Shown here piece by piece: positions 8,609 through 18,697 of a DNA stretch of 64,000 nucleotides; the first letter of the stretch is position 1, and each line of letters opens with the position of its first letter. Source of the stretch: Ruegeria sp. HKCCD8929 (GTDB lineage: Bacteria; Pseudomonadota; Alphaproteobacteria; Rhodobacterales; Rhodobacteraceae). Below the pieces are notes generated by a model. The model searched no databases. It was not told the DNA's origin and worked only from the letters and a program-made list of their open reading frames with translations. The DNA lies in assembly GCF_013031405.1 (NCBI RefSeq), contig NZ_WPZY01000011.1, positions 62,001 through 126,000 on the forward strand, read 5' to 3'. A program made the translations under genes and the position numbers.

Positions 8609-9775
8609 TCACTCCACTAATCGGTCCAGCAATCGTTCCATGAACTCATGGCCCGCGTTGAATTGCTCCACCGTGATGAACTCGTTTGGCTGATGCGCCT
8701 GTGCGATGTCGCCGGGGCCGCAGATGACGGCGGAGTAGCCTGCTTCCTGGAACTGCCCGGCCTCGGTGCCGTAGCTGACCACATGCGTGGCGTTGTCGCC
8801 GGTCAGGGTACGCACCAGCGTCTCTGCCTCGCCGCCATTCTCGGGCTGTAAGGCGGGGACGGCGAATTTCTCGGTCACGTCGATGCGGGCCTCGGGATGC
8901 ACCGCCTGCATCTGAGCCTCGACCTCGCGCACCTGATCCAGATAGGCCTCACGCCAGATCTCGGGCACCTCACCGGGCACGGTGCGGAAATCCATCATGA
9001 AACGGCAATCCTTGGCGGTGATATTATGCGCGGTGCCACCTTCGATCATGCCCACATGGCAGGTGGTCCAGGGCGGATCGAACATGGCCGCGACGCCCAT
9101 CGGCTGGGCCGCCATGTTGCGCGCGTTTCTCTGGTTGGCCCAGTCGATCAGCGGCGCGGCGGACATGACGGCATTGACGCCCGTGTGCATGATCGAGCTG
9201 TGAACCTCATACCCCACCACATGAGTGTCAAAGCCGAACCCACCCTTGTGCCCGGTGACCGCCTGCATCATCGATGGCTCGCCAACGACAACCGCCGAAC
9301 CCTTGGGCAAGACGTCTTGCATCGCAACAATCATCGGCGGGGCACCGGTGCAGCCCACCTCTTCGTCGAAACTCAGCGCCAGTTGCAGCGGGCGCTTGAT
9401 CCCGCGGTGCTGTGCCTCGACCAGAGCCCATATCGCCAGCGCGTCGAAGCCTTTCATGTCGCAGGTGCCGCGCCCGAAATACTTGCCGTCGCGCTCGGTC
9501 ACGGTGAACGGATCGCTGTCCCAGGGTTGGCCATCGACCGGCACCACATCGGTGTGCCCGGAAAGGACAATCGCACCCTTTTCCACAGGCCCGACATGGG
9601 CAAACAGCGCAGCCTTGTGCGGTTGATCCGGGTCGGGCCAGCGATGCGCGGTGATGCCGTGGCTGACCATATAATCCTCGACCCAGTCGATCAGCGGCAG
9701 GTTGGTGTCGCGGCTCACGGTGGGAAAGGAGATCAGCTTGGTCATGATCTCCAGAGGCGTCAGGCGCTGGGACAT
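8609..9775 (-). CDS. argE: Acetylornithine deacetylase-like M20 peptidase
   Basis: A 388-residue M20A enzyme matching ArgE, which hydrolyses N-acetylornithine and other N-acyl amino acids. Visible blocks are LSGHTDVVPVDGQPWDSDPF, FGRGTCDMKGFDA, SFDEEVGCTGA, VGEPSMM and AQAHQPNEF, giving the two-metal site and the general base Glu. Many Rhodobacteraceae make arginine through a bifunctional ArgJ, so this copy in a transport operon may serve catabolism of N-acyl amino acids rather than arginine synthesis; that is inference. It lies 4 bases after the ATPase gene. Confidence 0.85.
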   Translation of the reverse strand: MSQRLTPLEIMTKLISFPTVSRDTNLPLIDWVEDYMVSHGITAHRWPDPDQPHKAALFAHVGPVEKGAIVLSGHTDVVPVDGQPWDSDPFTVTERDGKYFGRGTCDMKGFDALAIWALVEAQHRGIKRPLQLALSFDEEVGCTGAPPMIVAMQDVLPKGSAVVVGEPSMMQAVTGHKGGFGFDTHVVGYEVHSSIMHTGVNAVMSAAPLIDWANQRNARNMAAQPMGVAAMFDPPWTTCHVGMIEGGTAHNITAKDCRFMMDFRTVPGEVPEIWREAYLDQVREVEAQMQAVHPEARIDVTEKFAVPALQPENGGEAETLVRTLTGDNATHVVSYGTEAGQFQEAGYSAVICGPGDIAQAHQPNEFITVEQFNAGHEFMERLLDRLVE

Positions 9776-9779
9776 CGGA

Positions 9780-11600
9780 TCAATACCCGCTGTCAGTGGT
9801 CAGGATGTAGTGCCCCGGCTCGACCTCGCGGTATTCCGACGGTTCCGGCTTGTAATCCAGAGGATGAATTGGCGACGGGATCGGTTTGAAATTCAAGTCT
9901 TTTTCCGATTTCCTCTTGTTCGGGTCGGCGATCGGCACCGCTTTCATCAGCGCCTGCGTATAGGCATGCTGTGGGTTCTCGAAGACGCGCGCACGGGGGC
10001 CAAGCTCGACGATGCGGCCCAGATACATGACACCCACATGATGGCTGACGCGCTCGACCACGGCCATGTCGTGACTGATGAAGAGATAGCTGAGCCCCAG
10101 CTCGGCCTGCAACTCCATCATCAGGTTCAGCACCTGCGCCTGCACCGACACGTCCAGCGCCGAGACCGCTTCATCCGCGATGATCAGCTTGGGGTTCAGC
10201 GCCAGAGCCCGCGCGATGGCAATCCGTTGGCGCTGGCCACCCGACATCTCATGCGGAAAGCGGCGCATGAAGCTGCGCGGCAAGTGTACCCGGTCGAACA
10301 GGTTCGCCACCCGATCCTGCAACTCCGATCCCGAGGCAACGCCATAGTTCCGCATCGGCTCGGCCACCTGATCGACCAGCTGCATCTGCGGATTGAGCGA
10401 GGCGAACGGGTCCTGAAAGATCATCTGCATGTCCAGACGGGCCTGCCGCAGGCCTTTCTGGTCCAGCTTCATGATATCGACGCCGTCCAGATTGACCTCA
10501 CCCGCCATCGGCTCGACCAGCCGCAGGATCGAGCGGCCCGCCGTCGACTTGCCGCAGCCGGATTCGCCCACGAGGCTGAGCGTCTGGCCCTTGTTCAGCG
10601 TAAACGACACATCCTCGACCGCGTGCACGTTCGAGATGGTGCGCCGCAGCAGCCCGCCTTTGACCGGGAACCTTGTGGTCAGGTTCTTGACCGTCAGCAG
10701 CACCTCTTCGGTGCCTGGGATCGGGTCGATATTCTGGCCTTCGACCCCCAGCAGCTTCATCGGCTCGGGTGCCGCCTTGCCGCGCATTTCGCCCAGCTTC
10801 GGCACTGCCGCCAGCAGGGATTTGGTGTAGTCGTGCTGCGGGTTCTCGAAAATCTCGTTGACCGTGCCCTCTTCGACCTTGTTGCCGCGGAACATGACCA
10901 CCACGCGGTCGGCCATCTGCGCCACGACGGCCATATCATGGGTGATGAACATCACCGCCGTGCCGGTCTCGCGCTTGAGCCGGTCCATCAGAGCCAGAAT
11001 CTCGGCCTGAATGGTCACGTCCAGCGCCGTGGTCGGCTCATCCGCGATCAGCAGGCGCGGCTCACAGGCCATCGCCATGGCGATCACCACCCGCTGACGC
11101 ATCCCGCCCGACAGCTCGTGCGGATACTGCCGCAGCCGCCGCTCGGGTTCGGGAATACGAACCTGCCGCAGCAATTCCAGCGCGCGCGCCTCGGCATCGG
11201 TCTTGGACATGTCCCTGTGGATGCGCAGACCTTCGGTCAATTGGCGGCCCACGGTAAAGACCGGATTCAGCGCCGTCATCGGCTCCTGAAAGATCATTCC
11301 GATCTCGTTGCCGCGAATCTGCTTCATCAGATCCTGATCCATATCGGCCAGATTCGCCTCGCCGCCGTCACGGCGATCAAAGAGCAGTTCACCACCCGCA
11401 ATCTCGCCACCGCCGAATTCCACAAGCCGCATCAGAGACAGAGACGAGACCGACTTGCCTGACCCGGATTCGCCAACGATACAAACCGTTTCACCCGGTT
11501 TCACCTCAAACGAAACATCTTCGACGCCGACAACAGGGCCGTCCTTGGTCTGAAATTCGACACGCAGTTTCCTGATCTGTGCAATAGGCTGATCCAGCAC
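9780..11600 (-). CDS. Peptide ABC transporter, fused double ATP-binding subunit (DppD-DppF type)
   Basis: A 606-residue protein containing two complete ABC ATPase domains, as in GsiA/DdpDF fusions. Domain 1 has Walker A GESGSGKS, signature LSGGMRQR and Walker B LLIADEPT. Domain 2 has GESGCGKS, MSGGQRQR and LIIADEAV. Each is followed by an oligopeptide-transporter C-terminal motif (NPQHDYTKSLLAAVPK and NPQHAYTQALMKAVPI). The frame is open further upstream, but GTG 11600 (VLDQPIAQIRKLRVEF) with an upstream AGGGGAG fits the family start. It should energise the permeases at 13.7-15.7 kb, although encoded divergently and leading an amidohydrolase operon. Confidence 0.9.
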   Translation of the reverse strand: MLDQPIAQIRKLRVEFQTKDGPVVGVEDVSFEVKPGETVCIVGESGSGKSVSSLSLMRLVEFGGGEIAGGELLFDRRDGGEANLADMDQDLMKQIRGNEIGMIFQEPMTALNPVFTVGRQLTEGLRIHRDMSKTDAEARALELLRQVRIPEPERRLRQYPHELSGGMRQRVVIAMAMACEPRLLIADEPTTALDVTIQAEILALMDRLKRETGTAVMFITHDMAVVAQMADRVVVMFRGNKVEEGTVNEIFENPQHDYTKSLLAAVPKLGEMRGKAAPEPMKLLGVEGQNIDPIPGTEEVLLTVKNLTTRFPVKGGLLRRTISNVHAVEDVSFTLNKGQTLSLVGESGCGKSTAGRSILRLVEPMAGEVNLDGVDIMKLDQKGLRQARLDMQMIFQDPFASLNPQMQLVDQVAEPMRNYGVASGSELQDRVANLFDRVHLPRSFMRRFPHEMSGGQRQRIAIARALALNPKLIIADEAVSALDVSVQAQVLNLMMELQAELGLSYLFISHDMAVVERVSHHVGVMYLGRIVELGPRARVFENPQHAYTQALMKAVPIADPNKRKSEKDLNFKPIPSPIHPLDYKPEPSEYREVEPGHYILTTDSGY

Positions 11601-11885
11601 GTGTGCGCTCCCCTTGGCCGCCCCTGATGGTTGAGAGCCAAACGCTAAGGCCGCGAGGCGGGGAAAGTCAAATCCATTGCGGTTTTTCCCGACGGCAAGG
11701 CTTGCAATTTTCCAAAACTCTGTTTCGATACAGCTCGTAACCGTTCTGGGGGAGAGAGCGACATTCACGGAACGCAGCCTGCGTTTCGATTTTGTTTCAA
11801 CAGTTTGAACCCGAAACGGCAACGCCAAATCCGCAGGCACTGCGGAGATAATCGAGACACGTAAGTGTCCAACATGGAGTGTATA
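11601..11885. promoter_or_regulatory. Divergent control region of the peptide-uptake locus
   Basis: The 285 bases between the ATPase operon (leftward) and the binding-protein operon (rightward) must hold both promoters. It is less GC-rich than the genes, with A/T-rich stretches around 11690-11720 and 11785-11800. I could not define a confident -35/-10 pair or operator. The binding-protein gene has GGAG at 11876-11879 just before its start. Confidence 0.4.
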
Positions 11886-13592
11886 ATGAAAGTCAAAGCT
11901 CTTTTACTCGGCGCGATTGCGAGCACGGCGCTGGCCCCCGCGGCCTTTGCCGAGCGCGGATCGGACGGCAATGTCAGCATTATCTACTGGCAGGCCCCGT
12001 CGATCCTGAACCCGTTCCTGTCGGGCGGCACCAAGGACGTCGAATCCTCGTCGCTCGTCATCGAACCGCTTGCCCGTTACGACCAGGACGGCAACATGGT
12101 GCCTTATCTGGCCGCCGAGATTCCGACCGTCGAGAATGGCGGCGTGAGCGAGGATCTGACCTCGATCACCTGGAAGATCGCGCCAGGCATCACGTGGTCC
12201 GACGGCACTCCGTTCACCTCGGCTGACGTGAAATTCACTGCCGATTACTGCATGCATCCCGAAGGCGGCTGCGCGCAGGTGACCAAGTTCGAAGGCGTGA
12301 CCTCGGTCGAGGCGCTGGACGATCTGACCGTCAAGGTCACCTTCGACAAGCCGACCCCCTTCCCATACGGACCCTTCGTGGGCGGCGAAAGTCCAATTAT
12401 TCAGGCCGCTCAATTCGCTGAGTGCATGGGCGCCAAGGCCCCCGAATGCACCACCGAGAACTTTGGCCCTATCGGCACCGGCCCGTTTGTCGTCACCGAG
12501 TTCAAGCCGAACGACGTGATCACCATGAAGGCCAACGACAACTATCGTGACCCGAACAAGCCGGCGTTTGCGACGCTGACCTTCAAGGGCGGCGGCGATG
12601 CGACTGCGGCCGGCCGGGCCGTGATGGAAACCGGCGAGTTTGACTATGCCTGGAACCTGCAACTGGCGCCGGAAGTGATCGCGCAGATGGAAGCAGGCGG
12701 CAAAGGCGTTCCGGTGGCAGGCTTCGGCCCGCTGGTTGAACGCATCATGCTGAACCAGACCAACCCCTCGCCCGATCTGGCCGAAGGCGAACGCTCGACC
12801 GCCACACATCCGCATCCGTTCCTGCAGGATCCGGCCGTTTACAAGGCGATGTCGCTGGCCATCGACCGTCCGCTGCTGGTTGAAATTGGCTATGGCAAGG
12901 CCGGTCAGGTGACCTGTAACTGGGTTCCCGCGCCTGCTGCGGTGAACTCGACCACCTTCACCTGCGACCAGCAGGACATCGAAGGTGCCAAGAAGCTGCT
13001 GGACGATGCGGGCATCGTCGACACCAATGGTGACGGCGTGCGCGAAAAGGACGGCGTGCCGCTCAAGATCGTCTATCAGACCTCGACCAACGCGGTGCGT
13101 CAGGACTTCCAGGCGCTGATCAAGGAGTGGTGGAGCCAGATCGGCATCGAAACCGAGCTGCGCAACATCAACGCATCCGTGTTCTTCGGCGGTGACCCGG
13201 GTTCGCCCGACACCTTCCAGAAGTTCTATGCCGACGTTGAAATGTACGCCAACACCTTCAACGGCACCGACCCGCAGTCCTATCTGGGCAACGGCCTGTG
13301 CGACAAGGCACCCAAGCCGGAAAGCCAGTGGCAGGGTGAGAACATCAGCCGCTTCTGCAACGAAGAGTTCGACCAACTGCACGCGCAACTGGCCGAAACC
13401 GCCGATGCAGACGCCCGGGCCGAGATCGCCCGTCGTCTGAACGACATCATGGTGGAAAACGGCGGCATGATCCCGCTGGTGCACCGTGGCCGTATTTCCG
13501 CACACTCGACCACGCTGGGCGGTGTGGTTCTGAATGTGTGGGATAGTGAGCTGTGGAACGCAGCTGACTGGTTCCGCAAGACCGGTTCCTAA
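11886..13592 (+). CDS. Peptide ABC transporter, periplasmic substrate-binding protein
   Basis: A 568-residue family 5 extracellular solute-binding protein (DppA/OppA type). A signal peptide covers the first 22 to 23 residues (MKVKALLLGAIASTALAPAAFA). The mature protein shows SIIYWQAPSILNPFLSGGT, WKIAPGITWSDGTPFTSADVKFT (the family signature) and GTGPFVVTEFKPND. Eight or so Cys residues are present, unusually many for this family, and could form disulfides. The start at 11886 is chosen because it begins the signal peptide; an upstream in-frame codon at 11865 adds seven residues. It heads an operon with two permeases. Confidence 0.93.
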   Translation: MKVKALLLGAIASTALAPAAFAERGSDGNVSIIYWQAPSILNPFLSGGTKDVESSSLVIEPLARYDQDGNMVPYLAAEIPTVENGGVSEDLTSITWKIAPGITWSDGTPFTSADVKFTADYCMHPEGGCAQVTKFEGVTSVEALDDLTVKVTFDKPTPFPYGPFVGGESPIIQAAQFAECMGAKAPECTTENFGPIGTGPFVVTEFKPNDVITMKANDNYRDPNKPAFATLTFKGGGDATAAGRAVMETGEFDYAWNLQLAPEVIAQMEAGGKGVPVAGFGPLVERIMLNQTNPSPDLAEGERSTATHPHPFLQDPAVYKAMSLAIDRPLLVEIGYGKAGQVTCNWVPAPAAVNSTTFTCDQQDIEGAKKLLDDAGIVDTNGDGVREKDGVPLKIVYQTSTNAVRQDFQALIKEWWSQIGIETELRNINASVFFGGDPGSPDTFQKFYADVEMYANTFNGTDPQSYLGNGLCDKAPKPESQWQGENISRFCNEEFDQLHAQLAETADADARAEIARRLNDIMVENGGMIPLVHRGRISAHSTTLGGVVLNVWDSELWNAADWFRKTGS

Positions 13593-13608
13593 GCGTTAGT
13601 CTTGCAAT

Positions 13609-13638
13609 GCCGCGCTCCGGTCTCTTTCGGGGCGCGGC
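13609..13638 (+). other. Intercistronic stem-loop between binding protein and permease genes
   Basis: An 11-base-pair GC-rich stem (13609-13619 with 13628-13638, one G-U pair) with an 8-base loop. No uridine run follows, so it is unlikely to be a full terminator. Hairpins in this position commonly protect the binding-protein mRNA or reduce read-through into the permeases, which would give more binding protein than permease; that role is inferred. Confidence 0.55.
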
Positions 13639-13687
13639 CTCTGGCATCTGACTCAAGAAAAAGACTCATAAACAAAGGCGCACCCGA

Positions 13688-14695
13688 ATGCTGACCTTCA
13701 CCATCCGCCGTCTGGTCCTTGCCGTTCCGACGCTTTTGTTCATCAGTCTTGTGATCTTCCTGTTACTTGAGCTTGCCCCGGGCGATCCCATGGCGCAGGT
13801 GCCACTGACGGTGCCTCCGGACGTCAAGGAAAAGATGCGCGAGGCGCTGGGGCTGGGCCAGCCGATGCATATCCGGTTCTGGAAGTGGATCGTGCAGTTC
13901 TTCTGGATCGAGCCGCAGGTGCTGATCGATTCGATGTTCGGCACCACCTTCTCGCAAGGCGACTTGCGGGTGATCTCGTGGCAGACCCGCTCGCCGGTGA
14001 TGGACATCGTCGTGCAGCGCATCCCGCAGACTCTGTGGGTTGTCGGCACAGCTTATGTCGTCGCCATCCTGATCGCCCTGCCAATCGGCATCTATTCGGC
14101 CTACCGCCAGTATTCATGGTTCGATCAGGCCGGTACCTTCGTGTCAATGGTGGGCTTTTCTGTGCCGCCCTTCTTCTCCGGGGTTCTGGTCATCGTGATC
14201 TTCTCAGTTCAGTTGGGTTGGTTCCCGTCGATCTATGACACGACGCACCGGGTCGACGACTGGGACAGCTTCGTCTACCAGCTCAGGCAGATGATCATGC
14301 CGGTGATGGTGCTGGCGCTACAGATCACCGCGCAGCTCAGCCGGTTCATGCGCGCCTCGATGCTGGACAACCTCAACCAGGACTATGTCCGCACCGCGCG
14401 CGCCAAGGGTCTGAGTGAATATACCGTGGTCATGGTGCATGTCCTGCGCAACTCGATGATCCCGGTTGTCACTGTGATCGCGCTGGGAATTCCGGCCATT
14501 TTCGGCGGTGCCATCATCACCGAGCAGGTGTTCAAGGTGAATGGCATCGGCCAGTTGCTGATCGGCGCCATTCAGGCCAATGACCTGCCAATGGTGCAGA
14601 CGCTCACCTTTATCTTCGCCGTGCTGATCGTGCTTTTCAATCTGATCGCCGACGTTCTCTATGGTATTCTGGACCCGAGGATCCGCTATGACTGA
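13688..14695 (+). CDS. Peptide ABC transporter permease, DppB type
   Basis: A 335-residue inner-membrane permease with six predicted membrane helices. It has the DppB/OppB N-terminus (LTFTIRRLVLAVPTLLFISLVIFLLLELAPGDP) and the EAA loop RTARAKGLSEYTVVMVHVLRNSMIPVVT that contacts the ATPase. The protein ends IADVLYGILDPRIRYD, typical of the family. The 3' end overlaps the next permease by 8 bases, so the two are translationally coupled. Confidence 0.93.
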   Translation: MLTFTIRRLVLAVPTLLFISLVIFLLLELAPGDPMAQVPLTVPPDVKEKMREALGLGQPMHIRFWKWIVQFFWIEPQVLIDSMFGTTFSQGDLRVISWQTRSPVMDIVVQRIPQTLWVVGTAYVVAILIALPIGIYSAYRQYSWFDQAGTFVSMVGFSVPPFFSGVLVIVIFSVQLGWFPSIYDTTHRVDDWDSFVYQLRQMIMPVMVLALQITAQLSRFMRASMLDNLNQDYVRTARAKGLSEYTVVMVHVLRNSMIPVVTVIALGIPAIFGGAIITEQVFKVNGIGQLLIGAIQANDLPMVQTLTFIFAVLIVLFNLIADVLYGILDPRIRYD

Positions 14696-15668
14696 TAAGG
14701 ATCGCACAGACACACTGGTCCCCGACGAGGGGCTCGCCCCGGCCTCGACCGCCCTGCCGACCACCGACGTGATGGAGGAGTTGGCGACCCCACCCCGCAG
14801 CCAATGGCGGGATGTCTGGGATCAATTCAAATCGCACAAGGGCGCGATGCTGGGCGCGATGCTGTTCATCTTCATCGTCGCTGGCGTCTATCTGGGGCCA
14901 TACCTGTGGAGTATCGATCCCACGCAGATCGACATCCGCGCACGCAATCAGGGGCCAAGCTGGGCGCACCCGTTCGGAACCGACCAACTGGGCCGCGATA
15001 TCCTGGCGCGGATGATGTCCGGCGGGCAGACCTCGGTCTCGGTGGGCATCACCGCGATGCTGCTGGCGCTGTTCCTGGGCTCGTTCATCGGGGTCGTCGC
15101 CGGTTTCTTCAGACGGCTGGACGGGCCGCTGATGCGCCTGACCGATCTGTTCCTGGCCCTGCCCCTGCTGCCGCTCCTGCTGGTCATGATGCTGCTCTTC
15201 CGCGAGCCCCTGTCCGCCGCCTTCGGCTTGGAGCGCGGGATTTTCATCCTGATCGTCTGTGCCATTGGCATCACGTCCTGGATGCCGACCGCAAGGATCG
15301 TGCGTGGCGATGTTCTCGCGATCAAGGAGCGTGAGTTCGTGCTGGCCGCCCGATCTATCGGCACCAGTAACTCGCAGATCATCACCCGGCACATCCTGCC
15401 CAACGTGCTGTCACCGATCATGGTGTCGGCAACGCTGGGGATTGCAACCGCAATCATCACGGAAAGTGCTCTGTCCTTTCTGGGTCTCGGCTTCCCGCCT
15501 GACTTCCCGACATGGGGCCGGTTGCTGTTCGACGGTGTCGACTATCTGCAGCAGTACCCCGAGCGGGTGTTCTGGCCCGGTCTGGCGATCTCACTGACCG
15601 TGCTGAGCGTGAACTATCTTGGCGACGGGCTACGCGATGCGCTGGACCCGAGGATCCGGGGGCGCTGA
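14688..15668 (+). CDS. Peptide ABC transporter permease, DppC type
   Basis: A 326-residue permease of the DppC/OppC type, partner of the previous gene. After a cytoplasmic N-terminus comes the first helix (GAMLGAMLFIFIVAGVYLGPYLW), then HPFGTDQLGRDILARMMSGGQTSVSVG, the OppC signature, and the EAA loop LAARSIGTSNSQIITRHILPNVLSP. It ends NYLGDGLRDALDPRIRGR. The ATG at 14688 lies inside the end of dppB (ATGACTGA overlap) and is preferred to an upstream in-frame start at 14661. A strong terminator follows. Confidence 0.93.
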   Translation: MTDKDRTDTLVPDEGLAPASTALPTTDVMEELATPPRSQWRDVWDQFKSHKGAMLGAMLFIFIVAGVYLGPYLWSIDPTQIDIRARNQGPSWAHPFGTDQLGRDILARMMSGGQTSVSVGITAMLLALFLGSFIGVVAGFFRRLDGPLMRLTDLFLALPLLPLLLVMMLLFREPLSAAFGLERGIFILIVCAIGITSWMPTARIVRGDVLAIKEREFVLAARSIGTSNSQIITRHILPNVLSPIMVSATLGIATAIITESALSFLGLGFPPDFPTWGRLLFDGVDYLQQYPERVFWPGLAISLTVLSVNYLGDGLRDALDPRIRGR

Positions 15669-15691
15669 GCCGAAGCATTGCGAAGACATGG

Positions 15692-15724
15692 CGGCCGCTC
15701 CGCTTGGGGCGGCCGTTTTCTTTT
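15692..15724 (+). terminator. Rho-independent terminator of the peptide-uptake operon
   Basis: A perfect 10-base-pair stem, cggccgctcc (15692-15701) with ggggcggccg (15706-15715), one T-G pair, and a gctt tetraloop, followed by ttttctttt. It lies 23 bases after the DppC stop and ends the rightward operon. Confidence 0.9.
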
Positions 15725-15766
15725 GCGTATTTTTGGCAAGAAGAAGCAGGGGGTGGGTAAGGCCGG

Positions 15767-17056
15767 TCAGGTTTGCCGCGTGTCCAGCCGTTTGCGGATA
15801 CGCCGGATCGACCACCAGACGGCGGCAACGACCGGCAGGGTGATCAGGGCCGTGAGTGTGCCCTTGCTGATCCCGGCCGCGGTGAGTGGGTAGAGCAGAT
15901 AGCCGGCCAGTGACACAGCGTAATAGCTGATCGCCACGACCGACAACCCCTCGACCGTGTGCTGAAGGCGCAGCGCCAGTGCGGAGCGGCGGTCCATGCT
16001 TTCCAACAGCGCCTGATTCTGGGCACTGCGCTCCACATCGACCCGGGTGCGCAGCAACTCTCCAGCGCGGATGGCCCGGTCTGACAGCGCGCGCAGGCGG
16101 GTTTCCGTGGATTTGACGGTGCGGATCGCGGGCTCGTATCGCCGCACCATGAAGTCGGAGAACGTCTGGCGCCCCTCGAACCGGTCTTCGCGCAGGGCCT
16201 CGACCCGCCGGGTCACGATGGCCTCATAGGCGCCGGTCGCGCCGAAGCGGAAGGTGCAGCGGGCTGCCATGGTCTCAAGCCTTGTGGAGGTCGAGAGCAA
16301 TTGCGGCAGCAGTTCCTCGGGGCCGGCGTCGCCATCGGTCATCTCGGTCATCAGCTCCGTCAGCCGGCTATCGAGCTCACCGAGTTCAGGGGCCAGTTTC
16401 TTGACCCGGGCAAAGCCCAGCATCGACATCGCCTTGTAGGTCTCGATCTCGCACAGGCGCTGGATGATCTGCCCGGTACGCTGACGCCCGGTGCCTTCCG
16501 AGGTAAAAACGGCGAAACGCATATGCCCCGCCGGGTCGATGCGAAAGTCACTGGCGGCGACTGCCGCATCGTCCAGCACCCGCGCGGCGGCGAGGCTTTC
16601 GGCAGCGAACCACTCCGACAGGCTCGCATTGATCTGATCGTTGGCGGGGCACGGTGCCACCCGCATCAGGATCGAAGTCACCCGCTGACCGGGGCTGTCC
16701 GCCAGCCAGTCGGGCGGGAAGATCTCGAAATCGGCGGGGTTGAAGGCGCGGTCGCTGACGCCTTGGGAAAAGGCGGTGTAGGTGACGAACTCGGTGTGCT
16801 GTTCCCATTTCAGCCAGTGCCGCCCGATTTGCCCGGAATAATGCGTGGCACCGGGCTGAGGATGCGGGGCACCGTGCCGGTCGAGCAGGCTCAGCAGATG
16901 TGCCCGATCCTGCTCGCGATCGCGCCCGGCGGCGTTGACCGGCTGTTTGATGGCCAGAAACACAACCGTGCACGGGGCCGCAGACGACGGAAAGGGCCGC
17001 GCGTGCAGCTCGTTGGCCAGCGCATAGCGCAAGGGATGGTCGTCTATCGGTGTCAT
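15767..17056 (-). CDS. DUF3422 family membrane protein
   Basis: A 429-residue protein of the DUF3422 family, common in alpha- and betaproteobacteria and of unknown function. It has the family's conserved start HPLRYALANELHARPFP, a long helical middle with a coiled-coil-like region (about residues 230 to 360), and two hydrophobic helices near the C-terminus (about residues 375 to 420), ending in an Arg-rich tail (RRIRKRLDTRQT). The arrangement suggests a large cytoplasmic domain held to the inner membrane from its C-terminal end. It stands alone, convergent with the peptide permease operon. Confidence 0.85.
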   Translation of the reverse strand: MTPIDDHPLRYALANELHARPFPSSAAPCTVVFLAIKQPVNAAGRDREQDRAHLLSLLDRHGAPHPQPGATHYSGQIGRHWLKWEQHTEFVTYTAFSQGVSDRAFNPADFEIFPPDWLADSPGQRVTSILMRVAPCPANDQINASLSEWFAAESLAAARVLDDAAVAASDFRIDPAGHMRFAVFTSEGTGRQRTGQIIQRLCEIETYKAMSMLGFARVKKLAPELGELDSRLTELMTEMTDGDAGPEELLPQLLSTSTRLETMAARCTFRFGATGAYEAIVTRRVEALREDRFEGRQTFSDFMVRRYEPAIRTVKSTETRLRALSDRAIRAGELLRTRVDVERSAQNQALLESMDRRSALALRLQHTVEGLSVVAISYYAVSLAGYLLYPLTAAGISKGTLTALITLPVVAAVWWSIRRIRKRLDTRQT

Positions 17057-17200
17057 CGGCGGCTCCTGCAGATCCGCGCCACTATACGCAGTATCGGAAA
17101 TACATCAATTCTCTTTTGTTTCAGTTACTTACCGGGATACCAAAGTATACACCCCATGTGAGCGCCACCAGTATGGGATCAGAGCGGGTGAGACTCCCGA

Positions 17201-17229
17201 AAGAAAAAGGGCGCCCCGAAGAGCGCCCT
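17201..17229 (-). terminator. Rho-independent terminator after pntB
   Basis: Read on the minus strand, a 7-base-pair stem (17229-17223 with 17214-17208, agggcgc type) with an 8-base loop is followed by a tttttcttt run. It starts 21 bases downstream of the pntB stop and closes the pntAB operon. Confidence 0.88.
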
Positions 17230-17250
17230 GATTAAATCACTGCCCTGCCG

Positions 17251-18684
17251 TCAGTTGATCATGGGCAGCAGCTTGTCGAGGCTGGCCTTTGCATCGCCGT
17301 AGAACATGCGGGTGTTCTCCTTGAAAAACAGCGGGTTCTCGATGCCGGAGTAGCCGGTGCCCTGACCGCGTTTCGACACGAAGACCTGCTTGGCCTTCCA
17401 GCACTCCAGAACCGGCATCCCCGCGATGGGAGAGTTCGGGTCATCCTGCGCCGCCGGGTTCACGATGTCGTTCGAGCCGATGACGATGGCCACATCTGTT
17501 TCCGGGAAGTCCTCGTTGATCTCGTCCATTTCCAGAACGATGTCATAGGGCACCTTGGCCTCGGCCAGCAGCACGTTCATGTGCCCCGGCAGACGGCCCG
17601 CAACGGGGTGAATGGCGAACCGTACCTCTTTGCCCTGCGCGCGCAGTTTGCGGGTCAACTCGCTGACCGCCTGCTGCGCCTGCGCCACCGCCATGCCGTA
17701 GCCGGGGATGATGATGACGCTATCGGCGTCGTTCAGCGCCGCAGAAACACCGTCGGCCTCGATGGCGATCATCTCGCCCTCGACCGCCATCTGCTCACCC
17801 TGCGGGCCGCCGAAGCCGCCGAGGATCACGCTGACGAAATGCCGGTTCATCGCCTTGCACATGATGTAGCTGAGGATCGCACCGCTTGAGCCCACCAGCG
17901 CGCCCACCACGATCAGCAGGTCGTTACCCAAGGAGAAGCCGATGGCGGCCGCCGCCCAGCCTGAGTAGGAGTTCAGCATCGACACAACCACGGGCATGTC
18001 GGCGCCGCCGATACCCATGATCAGGTGATAGCCGATGAACAGTGACGCCAGCGTCATCAGGAACAGCGGGAAGAAGCCGCCGGTGTTGAAATACCAGATC
18101 AGGCAGAGGAACGAGAGCGCCGCCGCGCCCGCGTTCAGCATGTGACCGCCCGGCAGTTTCGTGGCCGCCGAGGTTACCTTGCCCGCCAGTTTGCCATAAG
18201 CGATGACCGAGCCGGTAAAGGTGATCGCACCGATGAAGATACCAAGGAACAGTTCGACCCGCAGGATGCTGATCTCGGCGCTGCTTTTCTTGGCCAGAAG
18301 CGCGGCAAAGCCCTCAAGCGCCTTCTTCCCGGTGTCGTCCATGAGCAGAACGCGGCCTAGTTCGAAATGCGCGTTGAAACCCACGAAAACCGCAGCCAGA
18401 CCGACCAGCGAGTGCATCGCCGCCACAAGCTGCGGCATCTCGGTCATCTGCACACGCTGCGCAACATAGGTGCCAATAAAACCGCCGCCCGCGATCAGCA
18501 GCAGCGACAGCAGCCACAGGCCCGAGCCCGGACCAGCCAGCGTTGCAAAGACCGCCAGCGCCATGCCGACGATGCCGTACCAGACCGCACGCTTGGCGCT
18601 TTCCTGGTTCGACAGGCCGCCGAGCGAAAGAATGAAGAGAACAGCCGCGACAACATAGGCGGCGGTGGTGAAGCCAAATTCCAT
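17251..18684 (-). CDS. pntB: NAD(P) transhydrogenase, beta subunit
   Basis: A 477-residue integral membrane subunit of proton-translocating transhydrogenase, which uses the proton gradient to make NADPH from NADH. The N-terminal two thirds is hydrophobic (about nine helices, starting [22 protein letters not shown]). The C-terminal domain III binds NADP(H), with [60 protein letters not shown] and the end [12 protein letters not shown] region. It follows pntA by 13 bases on the minus strand. Confidence 0.96.
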   Translation of the reverse strand: MEFGFTTAAYVVAAVLFILSLGGLSNQESAKRAVWYGIVGMALAVFATLAGPGSGLWLLSLLLIAGGGFIGTYVAQRVQMTEMPQLVAAMHSLVGLAAVFVGFNAHFELGRVLLMDDTGKKALEGFAALLAKKSSAEISILRVELFLGIFIGAITFTGSVIAYGKLAGKVTSAATKLPGGHMLNAGAAALSFLCLIWYFNTGGFFPLFLMTLASLFIGYHLIMGIGGADMPVVVSMLNSYSGWAAAAIGFSLGNDLLIVVGALVGSSGAILSYIMCKAMNRHFVSVILGGFGGPQGEQMAVEGEMIAIEADGVSAALNDADSVIIIPGYGMAVAQAQQAVSELTRKLRAQGKEVRFAIHPVAGRLPGHMNVLLAEAKVPYDIVLEMDEINEDFPETDVAIVIGSNDIVNPAAQDDPNSPIAGMPVLECWKAKQVFVSKRGQGTGYSGIENPLFFKENTRMFYGDAKASLDKLLPMIN

Positions 18685-18697
18685 CTACCCGGCCTCC

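Noticed and set aside
9702..11462. 586-codon open frame antisense to the double ATPase
   Set aside because: No domain seen; the minus-strand gene has two complete ABC modules.
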